Shown here: one piece after another, positions 17,430 through 26,555 of the stretch
How positions within the stretch are numbered: position 1 is the first letter of the stretch
Layout: each line of letters opens with the position of its first letter
NCBI GenBank assembly: GCA_947631455.1
Contig: CANRLH010000002.1
Location: 262,817 to 326,816 of the forward strand
Direction: 5' to 3'
DNA length: 64,000 nt
DNA from: an uncultured Clostridia bacterium
GTDB taxonomy: Bacteria; Bacillota; Clostridia; Oscillospirales; Ruminococcaceae
Translations under genes and position numbers: made by a program
The notes under the pieces: generated by a model
The model's input: the letters and a program-made list of their open reading frames with translations, nothing else
The model's database searches: none
Told to the model about the DNA's origin: nothing

Positions 17430-17475
17430 GCAAGATGTCTTGTGTTAAACGGCAGACAGGGCATCTTGCTTTTTG
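17430..17475 (+). terminator. Intrinsic terminator of the ABC/FtsX gene
   Basis: GCAAGATG at 17430-17437 pairs with CATCTTGC at 17462-17469, followed by TTTTTG; the loop is long and partly self-paired. Confidence 0.75.
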
Positions 17476-17494
17476 ATGTATGAGTTTATAGCGG

Positions 17495-17523
17495 TTGCAA
17501 TATTGCCGTGTTTGTGATAAAAT
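17495..17523 (+). promoter_or_regulatory. Promoter of the DUF815 ATPase gene
   Basis: TTGCAA at 17495-17500, a 17-bp spacer, TAAAAT at 17518-17523. Confidence 0.6.
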
Positions 17524-17554
17524 TAAAGAAACTTCATTCGGAGATGACTGATAT

Positions 17555-18856
17555 ATGAACCACATTATTTCAAAGCTTTTAATATACGCGCCTGATGAGG
17601 GCTCGGTTTTAGCAGAGCTTTCAAAGATATTTAAGGACTACGAGGATGGCACGGCATGTAAGGACTCGCTTATCACCCGCACATATGCTCAGATAAGACG
17701 TATTTTAAAGATCGCTACCGACTTCGGATTTGACAAAAACCTTTGGCAGAACTATCTTACTTTTTTGCTGATCACAAATGAAAATCCTTTTAGCATTACC
17801 TGTGAAAAAACCGGCGCTAAGGACGGCAGCGTGAACGACTTTGCAATAAGCGACTGTTCCGCGTTCAAAGAGCTTTTTGACTATGACTTCTCACAGTTTG
17901 AAAAGTCGCTTAAAATTGACTGCTTCTTTAAAATCACAAACTACAAAGCTATTGTAAAAAAAGAGCTTATGTATAACAAAAGCGTCAGCGAAAAGGTTTT
18001 GTCATTAAGTGAAAGCCTTTCTAAAACTGCAAACGGCAGAGAATTTTTTGTTAAATTGACTGACTTTTACAAGGCTTATGGCGTTGGAATGTTCGGACTC
18101 AACAAGGCGTTCAGGATAAAGAGCCGCGCCGATGAAATTGAGTTTTTGCCTATAAACAACATGGAGCAGGTCGTGCTTGATGACCTTGTGGGGTATGAGT
18201 ATCAGAAGGAAATGCTTGTTAAGAACACGCTTGCCTTTGCTGAAGGCAGAAGTGCAAACAATGTGCTGCTTTATGGCGACAGCGGTACGGGAAAATCGAC
18301 CAGCATAAAGGCCATTGTCAACGAGTTTTATCCGATGGGCCTTAGAATGATTGAAATTTACAAGCACCAGTTTAAGGATCTGTCAAGCGTTATTGCCGCA
18401 GTGAAAAAACGAAACTATAGATTTATAATTTATATGGACGACCTCTCTTTTGAGGAATATGAAACGGAATATAAATTCTTAAAGGCTGTAATAGAGGGAG
18501 GAGTTGAGACAAGACCAGACAACATTCTCATTTACGCAACCTCAAACAGAAGACACCTCATCAAGGAAACATGGAACGACCGAAACGATATGGAGCACAG
18601 CGGAGGAATTCATCGCTCAGACACCGTTGAAGAAAAGCTCTCGTTAGTAAACCGCTTTGGCGTTAAGATAAACTATTCAAAGCCCTCAAGAGCGGAGTAT
18701 CACGATATTGTTATATCATTGGCGAAAAGAAACGGCATTGACATAGACGCTGATGAGCTTGTCAAGGCTGCCGACAGATGGGAGATAAGCCACGGCGGCA
18801 TTTCCGGCAGAACCGCTCAACAGTTTATAAATGATATTCTGTCTGATAAGCAATAG
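17555..18856 (+). CDS. DUF815 family AAA+ ATPase
   Basis: 433 residues. The N-terminal half is helical and poorly conserved. The AAA+ module begins near residue 215 (LDDLVGYEYQKEML) and has Walker A GDSGTGKS, a Walker B variant FIIYMDDLSFE, sensor region ILIYATSNRRHL and a lid after residue 370. This layout matches DUF815, a family common in Clostridia whose cellular role is not established. It is monocistronic, between its own promoter and a bidirectional terminator. Cytoplasmic. Confidence 0.88.
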   Translation: MNHIISKLLIYAPDEGSVLAELSKIFKDYEDGTACKDSLITRTYAQIRRILKIATDFGFDKNLWQNYLTFLLITNENPFSITCEKTGAKDGSVNDFAISDCSAFKELFDYDFSQFEKSLKIDCFFKITNYKAIVKKELMYNKSVSEKVLSLSESLSKTANGREFFVKLTDFYKAYGVGMFGLNKAFRIKSRADEIEFLPINNMEQVVLDDLVGYEYQKEMLVKNTLAFAEGRSANNVLLYGDSGTGKSTSIKAIVNEFYPMGLRMIEIYKHQFKDLSSVIAAVKKRNYRFIIYMDDLSFEEYETEYKFLKAVIEGGVETRPDNILIYATSNRRHLIKETWNDRNDMEHSGGIHRSDTVEEKLSLVNRFGVKINYSKPSRAEYHDIVISLAKRNGIDIDADELVKAADRWEISHGGISGRTAQQFINDILSDKQ

Positions 18857-18908
18857 CTTAACAGAAAAAACTCACTGTGCTATAAGCTTAGTTTTTGGCA
18901 GGAATGTA

Positions 18909-18937
18909 AAACGGCGCATTAAAAATTGCGCCGTTTA
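18909..18937. terminator. Bidirectional terminator between convergent genes
   Basis: A perfect 10-bp stem AAACGGCGCA/TGCGCCGTTT (18909-18918 and 18927-18936), with T-rich tails on both sides. Confidence 0.85.
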
Positions 18938-18950
18938 GTTGTTTTTTAAG

Positions 18951-19835
18951 TTAAAGCTCCATTCCTAATGAAAGTGCTGCGTATGCTGTTTCAAGAGTAA
19001 GGTCATATAAAAACCTGACGCCTGTATCACGAAGCTGCTTTGTGGTTTCGTAAATGTCATTGCCGCTTTTGAGCGAGGCGGCATAAACGGTTTTGCCGTT
19101 TTCTGCTGCCCTTTCACACAGCTTTTTCACGCACTTATAATCGGAAGTTCCTCCGTGATAGAGCTCAATAAGTACACAGTCGGCGGAGCTTAAATCGACA
19201 AAGCTGTAATCCGCACCGACATAGCTTTTTAAGACGATCACTTTTTTAGTAAAGCCTGTGTACTCTTTCAGGATTATGGGCTTTGATGGGATAGAGTTAA
19301 AATCGCTGCCGAGAATCTGTGACTGCGTTATCTGATAACCCTTGTGCAATACGGCGCTGCTGCCCGGATTTTTATATGGAACGAATACGCCCGTATGTTT
19401 TTTGCTCAGGGCCGCATCTGCCGCGGTTTTCATATTTATAAGACCGTTTGCTGATTTGTCACCGAGGACCTTGTCAGAAGATATAACGAATATCGGCACG
19501 CTTATTCTCCCCAAAACTACTGACAGCATATTTGCAAAGTATGCCAGAGTATCGCTTCCGTGGGCGATAAAAACCGCGTCATAACGCGAAAGCGCTTTGC
19601 CTTTTAAGATGCCCACGATCTTATCCCAGTCGCTAAAGGTCATATTTTCACTCAGCATGTTAAACGCGTATTCGCATTCAAACGACATTTTACCCTCGTA
19701 TTCTGGATATGTGCTCACAAACGCATTTACTATGCGGCTGTCGGTTCCTACCTGATGAGAAGCAGGGGAAATGCTTCCTAAGCTAACCGCAGAGGATATG
19801 GTGCCGCCGGTAAAAAGCATAAATATTTTTATCAT
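18951..19835 (-). CDS. L-asparaginase-like protein
   Basis: 294 residues with the fold motifs of type I/II asparaginases: the first catalytic Thr in MLFTGGTIS and the second-site block IAHGSDTLAY, where HGSDT replaces the usual HGTDT. Later blocks (VLKSYVGADY, VLIELYHGGTSD) match the family. It would hydrolyse asparagine, or act in a related glutaminyl or tRNA-amidase context, in the cytoplasm since no signal peptide is seen. Start ATG at 19835 is chosen because AAAGGA stands 8 nt upstream; the longer frame has no SD. Confidence 0.85.
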   Translation of the reverse strand: MIKIFMLFTGGTISSAVSLGSISPASHQVGTDSRIVNAFVSTYPEYEGKMSFECEYAFNMLSENMTFSDWDKIVGILKGKALSRYDAVFIAHGSDTLAYFANMLSVVLGRISVPIFVISSDKVLGDKSANGLINMKTAADAALSKKHTGVFVPYKNPGSSAVLHKGYQITQSQILGSDFNSIPSKPIILKEYTGFTKKVIVLKSYVGADYSFVDLSSADCVLIELYHGGTSDYKCVKKLCERAAENGKTVYAASLKSGNDIYETTKQLRDTGVRFLYDLTLETAYAALSLGMEL

Positions 19836-19929
19836 AACGTTTCCTTTCGTTTGGGTTTGATTACTATTCCAGTTTATCAAACGAGTGTAAAAAAGTCAAA
19901 CTATTTCTGACGAAAATGTAATTTATTCC

Positions 19930-19958
19930 TTTACAATGCAGTTTTTTTATGATATACT
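19930..19958 (+). promoter_or_regulatory. Promoter of purA
   Basis: TTTACA at 19930-19935, a 17-bp spacer, TATACT at 19953-19958. SD GGAGG precedes the ATG at 20004. Confidence 0.75.
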
Positions 19959-20003
19959 TTACTATGTGATTTTTTTCACACTTTAAACATGGAGGAATAA
20001 ATA

Positions 20004-21278
20004 ATGGTCAAAGCTATTGTAGGCGCTAACTGGGGCGACGAGGGCAAGGGCAAGATGACGGATATGCTGGCCTGCGACGCCGACGTTGTAATAAGATTTC
20101 AGGGCGGTGCGAATGCCGGTCACACTATCGTGAACGATTACGGAAAATTTGCACTTCATACGCTGCCGAGTGGAGTGTTCAACTCAAATACCGTAAACAT
20201 TATCGGCAACGGAGTCGCGCTCAATATCCCCGTTTTCTTTAACGAGCTTAAAGAGGTCGTTGGCAGGGGTGTGCCGCAGCCGAAGATTTTGATTTCCGAC
20301 CGCTGTCAGATGGTTATGCCTTATCATATCGCATTCGACGAGTATGAGGAGGAAAGACTCGGAAAATCTTCATTCGGTTCGACTAAATCGGGAATAGCGC
20401 CGTTTTATTCGGATAAATACGCAAAGATAGGCTTTCAGGTCCAGGAGCTTTTTGACGAGGAATCTTTAAAAGCACACCTTGAAAGAATAGCTCCACAGAA
20501 AAATGTCATTTTAAAGCACCTTTACAACAAGCCGGAGCTTGACATCAGCGCTCTTATGGAAACTTTAAGAGAATACAGAAAAATGGTCGAGCCTTATGTT
20601 TGCGATGTGTCTTTGTACCTTGACAATGCAATAAAAGAGGGTAAGGATATTCTGCTTGAGGGACAGCTTGGAACGCTTAAGGATCCGGATCACGGAATTT
20701 ATCCTATGGTGACCTCGTCCTCAACTCTCGCAGCATATGGAGCGATCGGTGCCGGAATACCACCGTACGAGATCAAAAAGGTGATCACTGTCTGCAAGGC
20801 TTATTCATCTGCGGTCGGCGCCGGAGCGTTTGTTTCTGAGATCTTCGGCGAGGAAGCGGATGAGCTAAGACGCCGCGGCGGCGATGGGGGAGAGTATGGC
20901 GCAACCACAGGAAGACCCAGAAGAATGGGCTGGTTCGACTGTGTGGCGTCAAAGTACGGATGCAGACTTCAGGGCACTACCGATGTTGCTTTTACGGTGC
21001 TTGATGTTTTGGGATACCTTGAAAAAATCCCCGTGTGCGTAGGATATGAGATCGACGGTGAGGTAACGACCGATTTCCCGACTACCGTAAAGCTTGAAAG
21101 GGCAAAGCCCGTTTATGAGATACTAGACGGCTGGATGTGCGATATAAGAGGTATCAAGAAGTATGAGGAGCTTCCGGAAAACTGCCGCAAATACATAGAG
21201 TTTTGCGAAAGTCACATCGGATATCCGATAACCTATGTTTCAAACGGACCAAAGAGAAGCGACATAATCAAAAGATAA
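20004..21278 (+). CDS. purA: Adenylosuccinate synthetase
   Basis: 424 residues, normal length. It joins IMP and aspartate using GTP, the first committed step to AMP. The N-terminal GANWGDEGKGKMTD block (phosphate loop and catalytic Asp), QGGANAGHTI with the catalytic His, GQLGTLKDPDHG and the C-terminal GEYGATTGRPRR block are all present. Most PurA proteins read LLEGAQG(T/A)xLDxDxGTYP; here it is LLEGQLGTLKDPDHGIYP, a small divergence. Single-gene unit with its own promoter and terminator. Confidence 0.96.
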   Translation: MVKAIVGANWGDEGKGKMTDMLACDADVVIRFQGGANAGHTIVNDYGKFALHTLPSGVFNSNTVNIIGNGVALNIPVFFNELKEVVGRGVPQPKILISDRCQMVMPYHIAFDEYEEERLGKSSFGSTKSGIAPFYSDKYAKIGFQVQELFDEESLKAHLERIAPQKNVILKHLYNKPELDISALMETLREYRKMVEPYVCDVSLYLDNAIKEGKDILLEGQLGTLKDPDHGIYPMVTSSSTLAAYGAIGAGIPPYEIKKVITVCKAYSSAVGAGAFVSEIFGEEADELRRRGGDGGEYGATTGRPRRMGWFDCVASKYGCRLQGTTDVAFTVLDVLGYLEKIPVCVGYEIDGEVTTDFPTTVKLERAKPVYEILDGWMCDIRGIKKYEELPENCRKYIEFCESHIGYPITYVSNGPKRSDIIKR

Positions 21279-21282
21279 ATGC

Positions 21283-21320
21283 AAAACTGCTTTGCTTAAA
21301 CGCGCAAGGCAGTTTTTCTT
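21283..21320 (+). terminator. Intrinsic terminator of purA
   Basis: AAAACTGC at 21283-21290 pairs with GCAGTTTT at 21309-21316, with an inner TTGC/GCAA pair, followed by TCTTG. Confidence 0.75.
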
Positions 21321-21378
21321 GACATATCGTTTTTGGGGGAGTAAAATATTCTTAGAGCAAATTTGAGGGGTGTAGGAT

Positions 21379-21795
21379 ATGCCTGTAAATAATACAAAAA
21401 AACCTGCGGCGAAAACTTCGGCAGGGAAAAACACTTCGGCGAGAAGATCTGTGCCGACCGCTAAAAAGCCTTCGAACAAACCGGCACAAAGACAAACGCC
21501 GCAAAGAACCGCTTCGGCAAAGAAGGGCGAGCCTATAGTTTTAGCAAGGGCAAGCAAAAACGAGAGCTGGAAGCCGCTCGCAAAAGCTCAGCCTAAACCG
21601 GCGACCTCGGTAAGAAGCCGTCAGGCGGGAAACAATCAAAAAGGTAATTTAAAACCTAAGTCCAAAAATAAAAAGAAGGATAGTATGACTGACACTAAGC
21701 TTATAAAGATAACGGTGGGCTGTATATTTGCGGCAATTTTTCTGATTGCTGTACTGGTGTTTTTGTTTAATGCGTTTGAGTTAAAGCTGTGGTAA
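21379..21795 (+). CDS. Small basic protein with a C-terminal membrane helix
   Basis: 138 residues. The first 105 are Lys/Ala/Pro/Ser-rich, low-complexity and strongly basic; residues about 112-134 form one hydrophobic helix (ITVGCIFAAIFLIAVLVFLF). This is a tail-anchored topology with the basic part in the cytoplasm, perhaps touching nucleic acid or acidic lipids; function unknown. GGGG SD-like bases precede the ATG, and it sits alone between purA and a bidirectional terminator. Confidence 0.7.
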   Translation: MPVNNTKKPAAKTSAGKNTSARRSVPTAKKPSNKPAQRQTPQRTASAKKGEPIVLARASKNESWKPLAKAQPKPATSVRSRQAGNNQKGNLKPKSKNKKKDSMTDTKLIKITVGCIFAAIFLIAVLVFLFNAFELKLW

Positions 21796-21797
21796 TA

Positions 21798-21828
21798 AAA
21801 AAGACTGGCACTGTTCCAGTCTTTTTGT
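21798..21828. terminator. Bidirectional terminator
   Basis: A perfect 11-bp stem AAAAAGACTGG/CCAGTCTTTTT (21798-21808 and 21816-21826). Confidence 0.88.
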
Positions 21829-21843
21829 TTTCAGCACTTATTA

Positions 21844-22467
21844 TCATAAGAGCTTTATTTTTTTTGAAAGCTCAAGAACCTTTTTTGCGGCTTCTGTAAC
21901 CATATCGTCGGTTACAAGTCCGAATGACTTATTATCCGAAGCGACAAAGTTTTCGCTAACGATAAGGTCACGGCAGCGATCTGCATCATCGGCAGATACC
22001 GTGAGAGAGCAGTCTGCTTTGGCGTCCTTCAAAATAGGTCTTATCTCGTTTTTCCAGACATCTGTTTTTGCTGAAACAGAATCGTAAAAGCTCAGCTCAT
22101 TCCACTTTTTTGTGTTGAGCTCATTATCCGCTATACCCTTGTCGGACATTTTCTTAAAAAGCAGCGGCTGTGCCGTAAGGTCCCAAGCTATATCGGTAAG
22201 GATATGAACTAAATACCCGCAGAAGTAATCGTAACAGACTGAAAGAAGCTCACTGTTCTCTTCCTTATAGACGGCTACATTATTTATCCACTTCTGATAG
22301 TCGGTATCTCTTAAATGTGCTTTGTACCTGACTTCCTTAGACGCTTTTCCGTCAAGGTTTACTGAGTCAGGAGCCACACAACCCAGATAAAATTTCCCGA
22401 TGTCAGATATGTTAAACGCATCTTTTAAAGAGTGTGCTACCAAAAGATGTACCATACTTGAGGGCAT
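21844..22467 (-). CDS. Zinc-dependent phospholipase C-like / metal-dependent hydrolase domain protein
   Basis: 207 residues. His/Asp positions follow the Zn-dependent PLC pattern: MVHLLVAHSL at the N-terminus, YLGCVAPDSV, YKAHLRD and YLVHILTDIAWD. No signal peptide is present, unlike secreted PLC toxins, so this belongs to the cytoplasmic family often annotated as zinc-dependent phospholipase or hypothetical. The start abuts the end of ricT, so it is the last gene of the holB-ricT operon. Activity is inferred from the metal-ligand pattern only. Confidence 0.65.
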   Translation of the reverse strand: MPSSMVHLLVAHSLKDAFNISDIGKFYLGCVAPDSVNLDGKASKEVRYKAHLRDTDYQKWINNVAVYKEENSELLSVCYDYFCGYLVHILTDIAWDLTAQPLLFKKMSDKGIADNELNTKKWNELSFYDSVSAKTDVWKNEIRPILKDAKADCSLTVSADDADRCRDLIVSENFVASDNKSFGLVTDDMVTEAAKKVLELSKKIKLL

Positions 22468-23331
22468 TTACTTATCCTCCAGATCCTTAAGCGCATTCAT
22501 CTCATCCTTGTTTACAGAGATTTTTGAATCCTTTAATACCTTTACGTCGTCCTTTGAATAGGTGTTCACAGCCTCAGTATCTGTGTTCTTTACCCTTAAA
22601 CGCCCGGTGAGCAGATTTACATCTTCGACCACGCCGTTTCCGTCAGGAGTCTTTACCAACGCTCCGACCTTTGGCGTCACCTTCAAAAGTTCCTCATAGC
22701 TGTCCTGCTCATACTTCAAGCAACACATAAGTCTGCCGCAGGTGCCGCTTATTTTTGTCGGGTTGAGCGAAAGACTCTGCTCTTTTGCCATTTTTATAGA
22801 CACCGGCTGGAAGTCGCCCAAAAACGACTTGCAGCAAAACGGCCTTCCGCAGATCCCCAGTCCTCCTAAAAGCTTTGCTTCATCACGAACGCCTATCTGC
22901 CTAAGTTCTATTCTCGTTTTAAAAACGCTTGCCAGATCCTTTACAAGCTCTCTGAAATCTACTCTGCTGTCAGATGTAAAGTAAAATAATATCTTGCTGT
23001 TGTCAAATGTGTACTCAACATCGATAAGATTCATATTAAGACCGTGCTTTGCGATCTTTTCTTCACATATCTTAAAAGCTTCGCGCTCTCTTTCCTCCTT
23101 TGTGTCTATTGCCTTGAGGTCCTGAGCGGTCGCCGCTCTGATAACGCTCTTTAACGGAGAGCTAAGCTCCTCATCAGGAATAACTTTTTTGTCGATCACT
23201 ACTTCTCCGCATTCGATTCCGCGAGTGGTCTCAACTATCACCTTGTCTCCGACAGACAGTTCCAATCCGTTTGGCGAGAAGTAATAAACCTTTCCTGCAC
23301 TTTTAAATCTGACTCCGATTATTTCAGCCAT
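22468..23331 (-). CDS. ricT: RicT (PSP1/YaaT) regulatory protein
   Basis: 287 residues with the PSP1 domain and the Cys-rich signature GICGRPFCCKSFLGDF followed by GTCGRLMCCLKYEQD, which ligate an Fe-S cluster in the RicAFT complex of Bacillus. There the complex supports RNase Y-dependent mRNA processing and development. Genetic context holB-ricT is the same as in Bacillus and many Clostridia. It follows holB by 55 bp. No ricA or ricF genes are in the window. Confidence 0.92.
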   Translation of the reverse strand: MAEIIGVRFKSAGKVYYFSPNGLELSVGDKVIVETTRGIECGEVVIDKKVIPDEELSSPLKSVIRAATAQDLKAIDTKEEREREAFKICEEKIAKHGLNMNLIDVEYTFDNSKILFYFTSDSRVDFRELVKDLASVFKTRIELRQIGVRDEAKLLGGLGICGRPFCCKSFLGDFQPVSIKMAKEQSLSLNPTKISGTCGRLMCCLKYEQDSYEELLKVTPKVGALVKTPDGNGVVEDVNLLTGRLRVKNTDTEAVNTYSKDDVKVLKDSKISVNKDEMNALKDLEDK

Positions 23332-23386
23332 TTATTTTCACCGTTTCCTTTATATTTATTATAATTTTACGCCATATCGCTCCGCT

Positions 23387-24364
23387 TTATTGAAGCTTTG
23401 ACGTTTCAGCCGCGAGCACCGCAGTCAAAACGCTTAAATTTGCATAGCTTTGTATTTTTTCTTTTGCGTCAATAAGAGTTTCACAAACAGAAACTATTCT
23501 TGAAGCGGGAGCTATTCCTGAAATTTTTCCTGCGCCCTCATTATATGCGCAAAGACACGGCTTGGCACCGCTTGCGATCTCAACGGCGCTTGACAATATC
23601 TCTAAAAGTATGTCGATCACGCTCTGAGCCATTTCACGGTCTGTTATCTGTGAGTATGCTTTTAACAACTCGTATTCGTTTTTCTGACAGACAGCGTCAG
23701 TTATGCTGCGCGCGATCTGTACTGAGTCGAAAACGTCTTCGCCCCTTAAAAAATCAAGCTGCTTGCCTATGTTCCCCGGAAATGCCGACTGAGCTTCCTG
23801 AGCCTTTTGGCTGTCAAAGCCGTTATTCATTACGGCTTTTTTAGCATCCTCAGGCGAGACGCGCGACATCTCAAACGAAAAGACACGCGACAGTATCGTT
23901 TCCAAAACGCTTTGTTTGTTATCCGCTGTGAGAATGAATACCGATTCTCCCGGCGGTTCTTCAAAAACCTTTAAAAGCGCGTTCTGACATTCAGCGTTGA
24001 GCTTTTGCGCGTCATTTATTATGTATATCTTCCGCCCCGATTCGTTAGGGGAAATGTAGGCGTCTGACACTATCGGACGTATGTCCTCCCTGACCCTGTA
24101 AAGACCTGCCTTTGAGGACGGCACAACATATGTTACGTCGGGGTGATTGCCGTGAAGTATCATTCGGCAGCTTCTGCACTGAGAGCATGGCGAGCCTGTG
24201 CGCTTTTCGCAGTTGAGCGACGCGGCGATATATTTTGCCATTTCGCTTTTGCCGAGTCCGCTTTCACCGTATATAAGTATTGACGGGATCATTCTGTCCT
24301 TTGTGATCATAGACGAAAGCTTGTCCTTAACATATTCATTGCCGTAAATTTTAAAGCAGTCCAT
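23387..24364 (-). CDS. holB: DNA polymerase III subunit delta prime
   Basis: 325 residues. A clamp-loader AAA+ domain with Walker A GESGLGKSE (about residues 32-40), four-Cys zinc module (NCEKRTGSPCSQCRSC), sensor block NALLKVFEEPP and a C-terminal collar domain. It opens and closes the beta clamp with the tau/gamma and delta subunits. Start ATG 24364 has GAGAGGA upstream. It is followed by ricT as in other Firmicutes. The decarboxylase gene ends 49 bp upstream. Confidence 0.93.
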   Translation of the reverse strand: MDCFKIYGNEYVKDKLSSMITKDRMIPSILIYGESGLGKSEMAKYIAASLNCEKRTGSPCSQCRSCRMILHGNHPDVTYVVPSSKAGLYRVREDIRPIVSDAYISPNESGRKIYIINDAQKLNAECQNALLKVFEEPPGESVFILTADNKQSVLETILSRVFSFEMSRVSPEDAKKAVMNNGFDSQKAQEAQSAFPGNIGKQLDFLRGEDVFDSVQIARSITDAVCQKNEYELLKAYSQITDREMAQSVIDILLEILSSAVEIASGAKPCLCAYNEGAGKISGIAPASRIVSVCETLIDAKEKIQSYANLSVLTAVLAAETSKLQ

Positions 24365-24413
24365 AATTAAGTCCTCTCGTGCGTGAAATCAAAAGAAGTT
24401 TACCCTATCTAAT

Positions 24414-25739
24414 TTATTTTACCACACTTACGGTGAAAATTCCATACCTTTTTAGAATTTTTAACGAATTTTCGTCAATAACTTCTCCGCTGACTATTAT
24501 CGGTACACACGGCGGGCAGACAGTTTTGGTATCTGAACATATTCTTCCGATAGCATTCTCGGTCGGTATGTCCTCACTATTTGCGAAAAAAGCCTTTGAT
24601 ATGCTCATTTTTGCTTTCAGCGGTGTTAATGTAAAATCAAATTTACGACTGTTAGCTTTGCCCAAAAAACGCGCTGTTGATTTAAACGCCGCAAAAATCC
24701 TGTCGAAATCCTCGTCTGTGTTCATTGTCGAAAGCATAAGCACCACTGCGCTTTTGTCAGCATATTCTGATTTGATTCCGTTTTGCTCAAGGCATTTTAC
24801 CAAGTCCTCAGACGATATGCCCGAACGCGCAGTATCTACCGTTATTTTAAAAGGCTCTTTTGAAATGTCTACAAACCCGAGAGAATGCAAATAACGCTTT
24901 AAAGCATCAGTCTTTTGTTCCGCTTTTACAAAGCTTTCTTTTCCGCACGATAAATAATTATTGACCGAATCAAGCGACGCCATTATAAGATATGAGGGAG
25001 ATGTGGTCGCAAACACGCTCATAACGCTTTTTGAAAGCTCTGAAAACTTCTGTAAGGTATCTTTTGATATGTGAAGATACGCACCGCCTGTCAAAACCGG
25101 CAGGGTTTTATGTGCCGAGTCACAGCACATATCCGCACCCAGGGTAATAGGGTGGTTATCTTTTTTTGTGAATTTAAGATACGCTCCGTGAGCGTTATCT
25201 ATTAAAAGATATGCCTTGTGCTTTTTGCAGACGGCAGATATCGCCCCGATGTCAAGCATGTTTCCAAGATAGTCGGGGCTTGTTAGGTATACCGCTTTAC
25301 ATCCTGTGGCGGCCAAGGCTTTGTCAATGTCTTCGGCTGTATATTCACCGACGCTTATATCGGAAAGCTTGCCGTTCGGATAAAGCCAGCATACCTCTGT
25401 TCCGAGCAGGGCGCAGGCATTTATAAACGAAATATGTGAGTTTCTTGCCGACAGGAGTTTATTTATCCCGACCTTCTTCAAAAGCGCCACCATCGTCTTT
25501 ATGCAAAGTGAGGAGCCCTCTGTTGAGTAAAGGGTTTTAGCTGTATCAAAAAGTACGGCCGCGTTTTCCTCGCTCTTTGCTATTATCCCGCTTGGAGAGA
25601 ACAGAAAATCAGCGCCGTCTATTTCGGTTATGTCGTAATCGGTGGGCACGGATATTTTTCCCTTGTGACCGGGCATATGCAGCCGCACAGCGTTTTTTTC
25701 TGTATAGCTGCGTAAAAAATCAACTATCGGAGTGTTCAT
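24414..25739 (-). CDS. Orn/Lys/Arg decarboxylase family (PLP) protein
   Basis: 441 residues, the short Gram-positive form (SpeA/YaaO-like) without the response-regulator-like wing domain. N-terminal LHMPGHKG is the family signature; the PLP lysine lies in CDSAHKTLPVLTGGAY; DNAHGAYL binds the cofactor. It probably decarboxylates arginine, lysine or ornithine to polyamine precursors; substrate not determinable here. Start 25739 is chosen because GGAAGGAG stands just upstream. In Bacillus a homologue lies in the same tmk-holB-ricT neighbourhood. Confidence 0.9.
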   Translation of the reverse strand: MNTPIVDFLRSYTEKNAVRLHMPGHKGKISVPTDYDITEIDGADFLFSPSGIIAKSEENAAVLFDTAKTLYSTEGSSLCIKTMVALLKKVGINKLLSARNSHISFINACALLGTEVCWLYPNGKLSDISVGEYTAEDIDKALAATGCKAVYLTSPDYLGNMLDIGAISAVCKKHKAYLLIDNAHGAYLKFTKKDNHPITLGADMCCDSAHKTLPVLTGGAYLHISKDTLQKFSELSKSVMSVFATTSPSYLIMASLDSVNNYLSCGKESFVKAEQKTDALKRYLHSLGFVDISKEPFKITVDTARSGISSEDLVKCLEQNGIKSEYADKSAVVLMLSTMNTDEDFDRIFAAFKSTARFLGKANSRKFDFTLTPLKAKMSISKAFFANSEDIPTENAIGRICSDTKTVCPPCVPIIVSGEVIDENSLKILKRYGIFTVSVVK

Positions 25740-25763
25740 AAAAGCTCCTTCCAAGCCTCATCT

Positions 25764-26045
25764 TCAGATGTATTTCAGCAGACGGAATATGTTTTTCTTC
25801 GCTCTGGCGATCGTTCGGGATACCGTGGAGGGGTTTACATTGTATCTTTCGGCTATCTGCTTAGGCTTCATTTTGTATTTATAATATAAAATGATATAGC
25901 TTTTTTGGGTTTTTGTCAAATCGTTGTTTATTACCTGATATAACGCCCCGGCAAGGCGCGTGTTTTTGTTTTTATCCCCACCGTCATTGCTGAAAGCATC
26001 TTCGCAGCTTGTTATGTAATCAAGAGGCAGATATACTCTTCTCAT
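25764..26045 (-). CDS. Sigma-70 region 4-like DNA-binding protein
   Basis: 93 residues. The C-terminal half is a helix-turn-helix (QIAERYNVNPSTVSRTIARAKKNI) preceded by an acidic/helical segment, as in sigma factor region 4 or phage ArpU-like regulators; no region 2 exists, so it cannot act as a complete sigma factor. It overlaps the coiled-coil gene upstream by 26 bp and is 24 bp before the decarboxylase. A longer start at 26081 exists but lacks an SD advantage. Confidence 0.7.
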   Translation of the reverse strand: MRRVYLPLDYITSCEDAFSNDGGDKNKNTRLAGALYQVINNDLTKTQKSYIILYYKYKMKPKQIAERYNVNPSTVSRTIARAKKNIFRLLKYI

Positions 26046-26286
26046 CGCTCGAATCTCCAAGACCTGACAAAGAAATCTCATTAAGCTCTTCCTCTGTAAG
26101 ATATTTCTTTATATATTTTGCGTCACGGATAAGCTCACAATACTCCTCAGTGAGTACCTCTATTCTTTTGGTCATACTTCTGATCTCGTCAACGTCATTT
26201 AAAAATGCTCTCTGCTTCTTAAGCTTTTCAATATAATTATCAAGCTTTTTTGCGTCTTTCAGGTATTCTGAATACAGATTTTTCAA
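26020..26286 (-). CDS. Small coiled-coil protein paired with the sigma-like gene
   Basis: 88 residues, charged and almost wholly helical (heptad-like LKDAKKLDNYIEKLKKQ), ending in a Ser/Asp-rich tail. It has AAAGGAA upstream. The overlap with the region 4-like gene suggests that the two products work together, as with phage-type late regulators. No family assigned with certainty. Confidence 0.6.
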   Translation of the reverse strand: MKNLYSEYLKDAKKLDNYIEKLKKQRAFLNDVDEIRSMTKRIEVLTEEYCELIRDAKYIKKYLTEEELNEISLSGLGDSSDEKSISAS

Positions 26287-26362
26287 TTAAATTCCTTTCC
26301 TTTCAATTTTTTGGCCGTTTGGTGTTTTTTACGTAATAAAACATATGTTCTTTACAAGTATT

Positions 26363-26390
26363 ATGATACCATATCTTGGAAAATTGTCAA
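26363..26390 (-). promoter_or_regulatory. Promoter of the minus-strand operon 26286-21844
   Basis: On the minus strand, TTGACA (26385-26390), a 16-bp spacer, and TATCAT (26363-26368). Confidence 0.65.
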
Positions 26391-26441
26391 GTGGTTTTAA
26401 AAATTTTTTTGTGTTGTGGGAATTTTTTTGTACAAAGACTA

Positions 26442-26470
26442 TTGACAAGCCCTTTTTTATCTGCTATAAT
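26442..26470 (+). promoter_or_regulatory. Perfect sigma-A promoter before the DUF896 gene
   Basis: TTGACA at 26442-26447, a 17-bp spacer, TATAAT at 26465-26470. It is divergent from the minus-strand promoter 50 bp away. The leader to 26556 is about 80 nt. Confidence 0.85.
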
Positions 26471-26555
26471 ATTCCTGTTCCTCTATTTTAGGGGATCTTA
26501 AATTGACGTATTTATCATATGTCTTGTAAATTTAATTGTATTTATGGGGTCAGTT

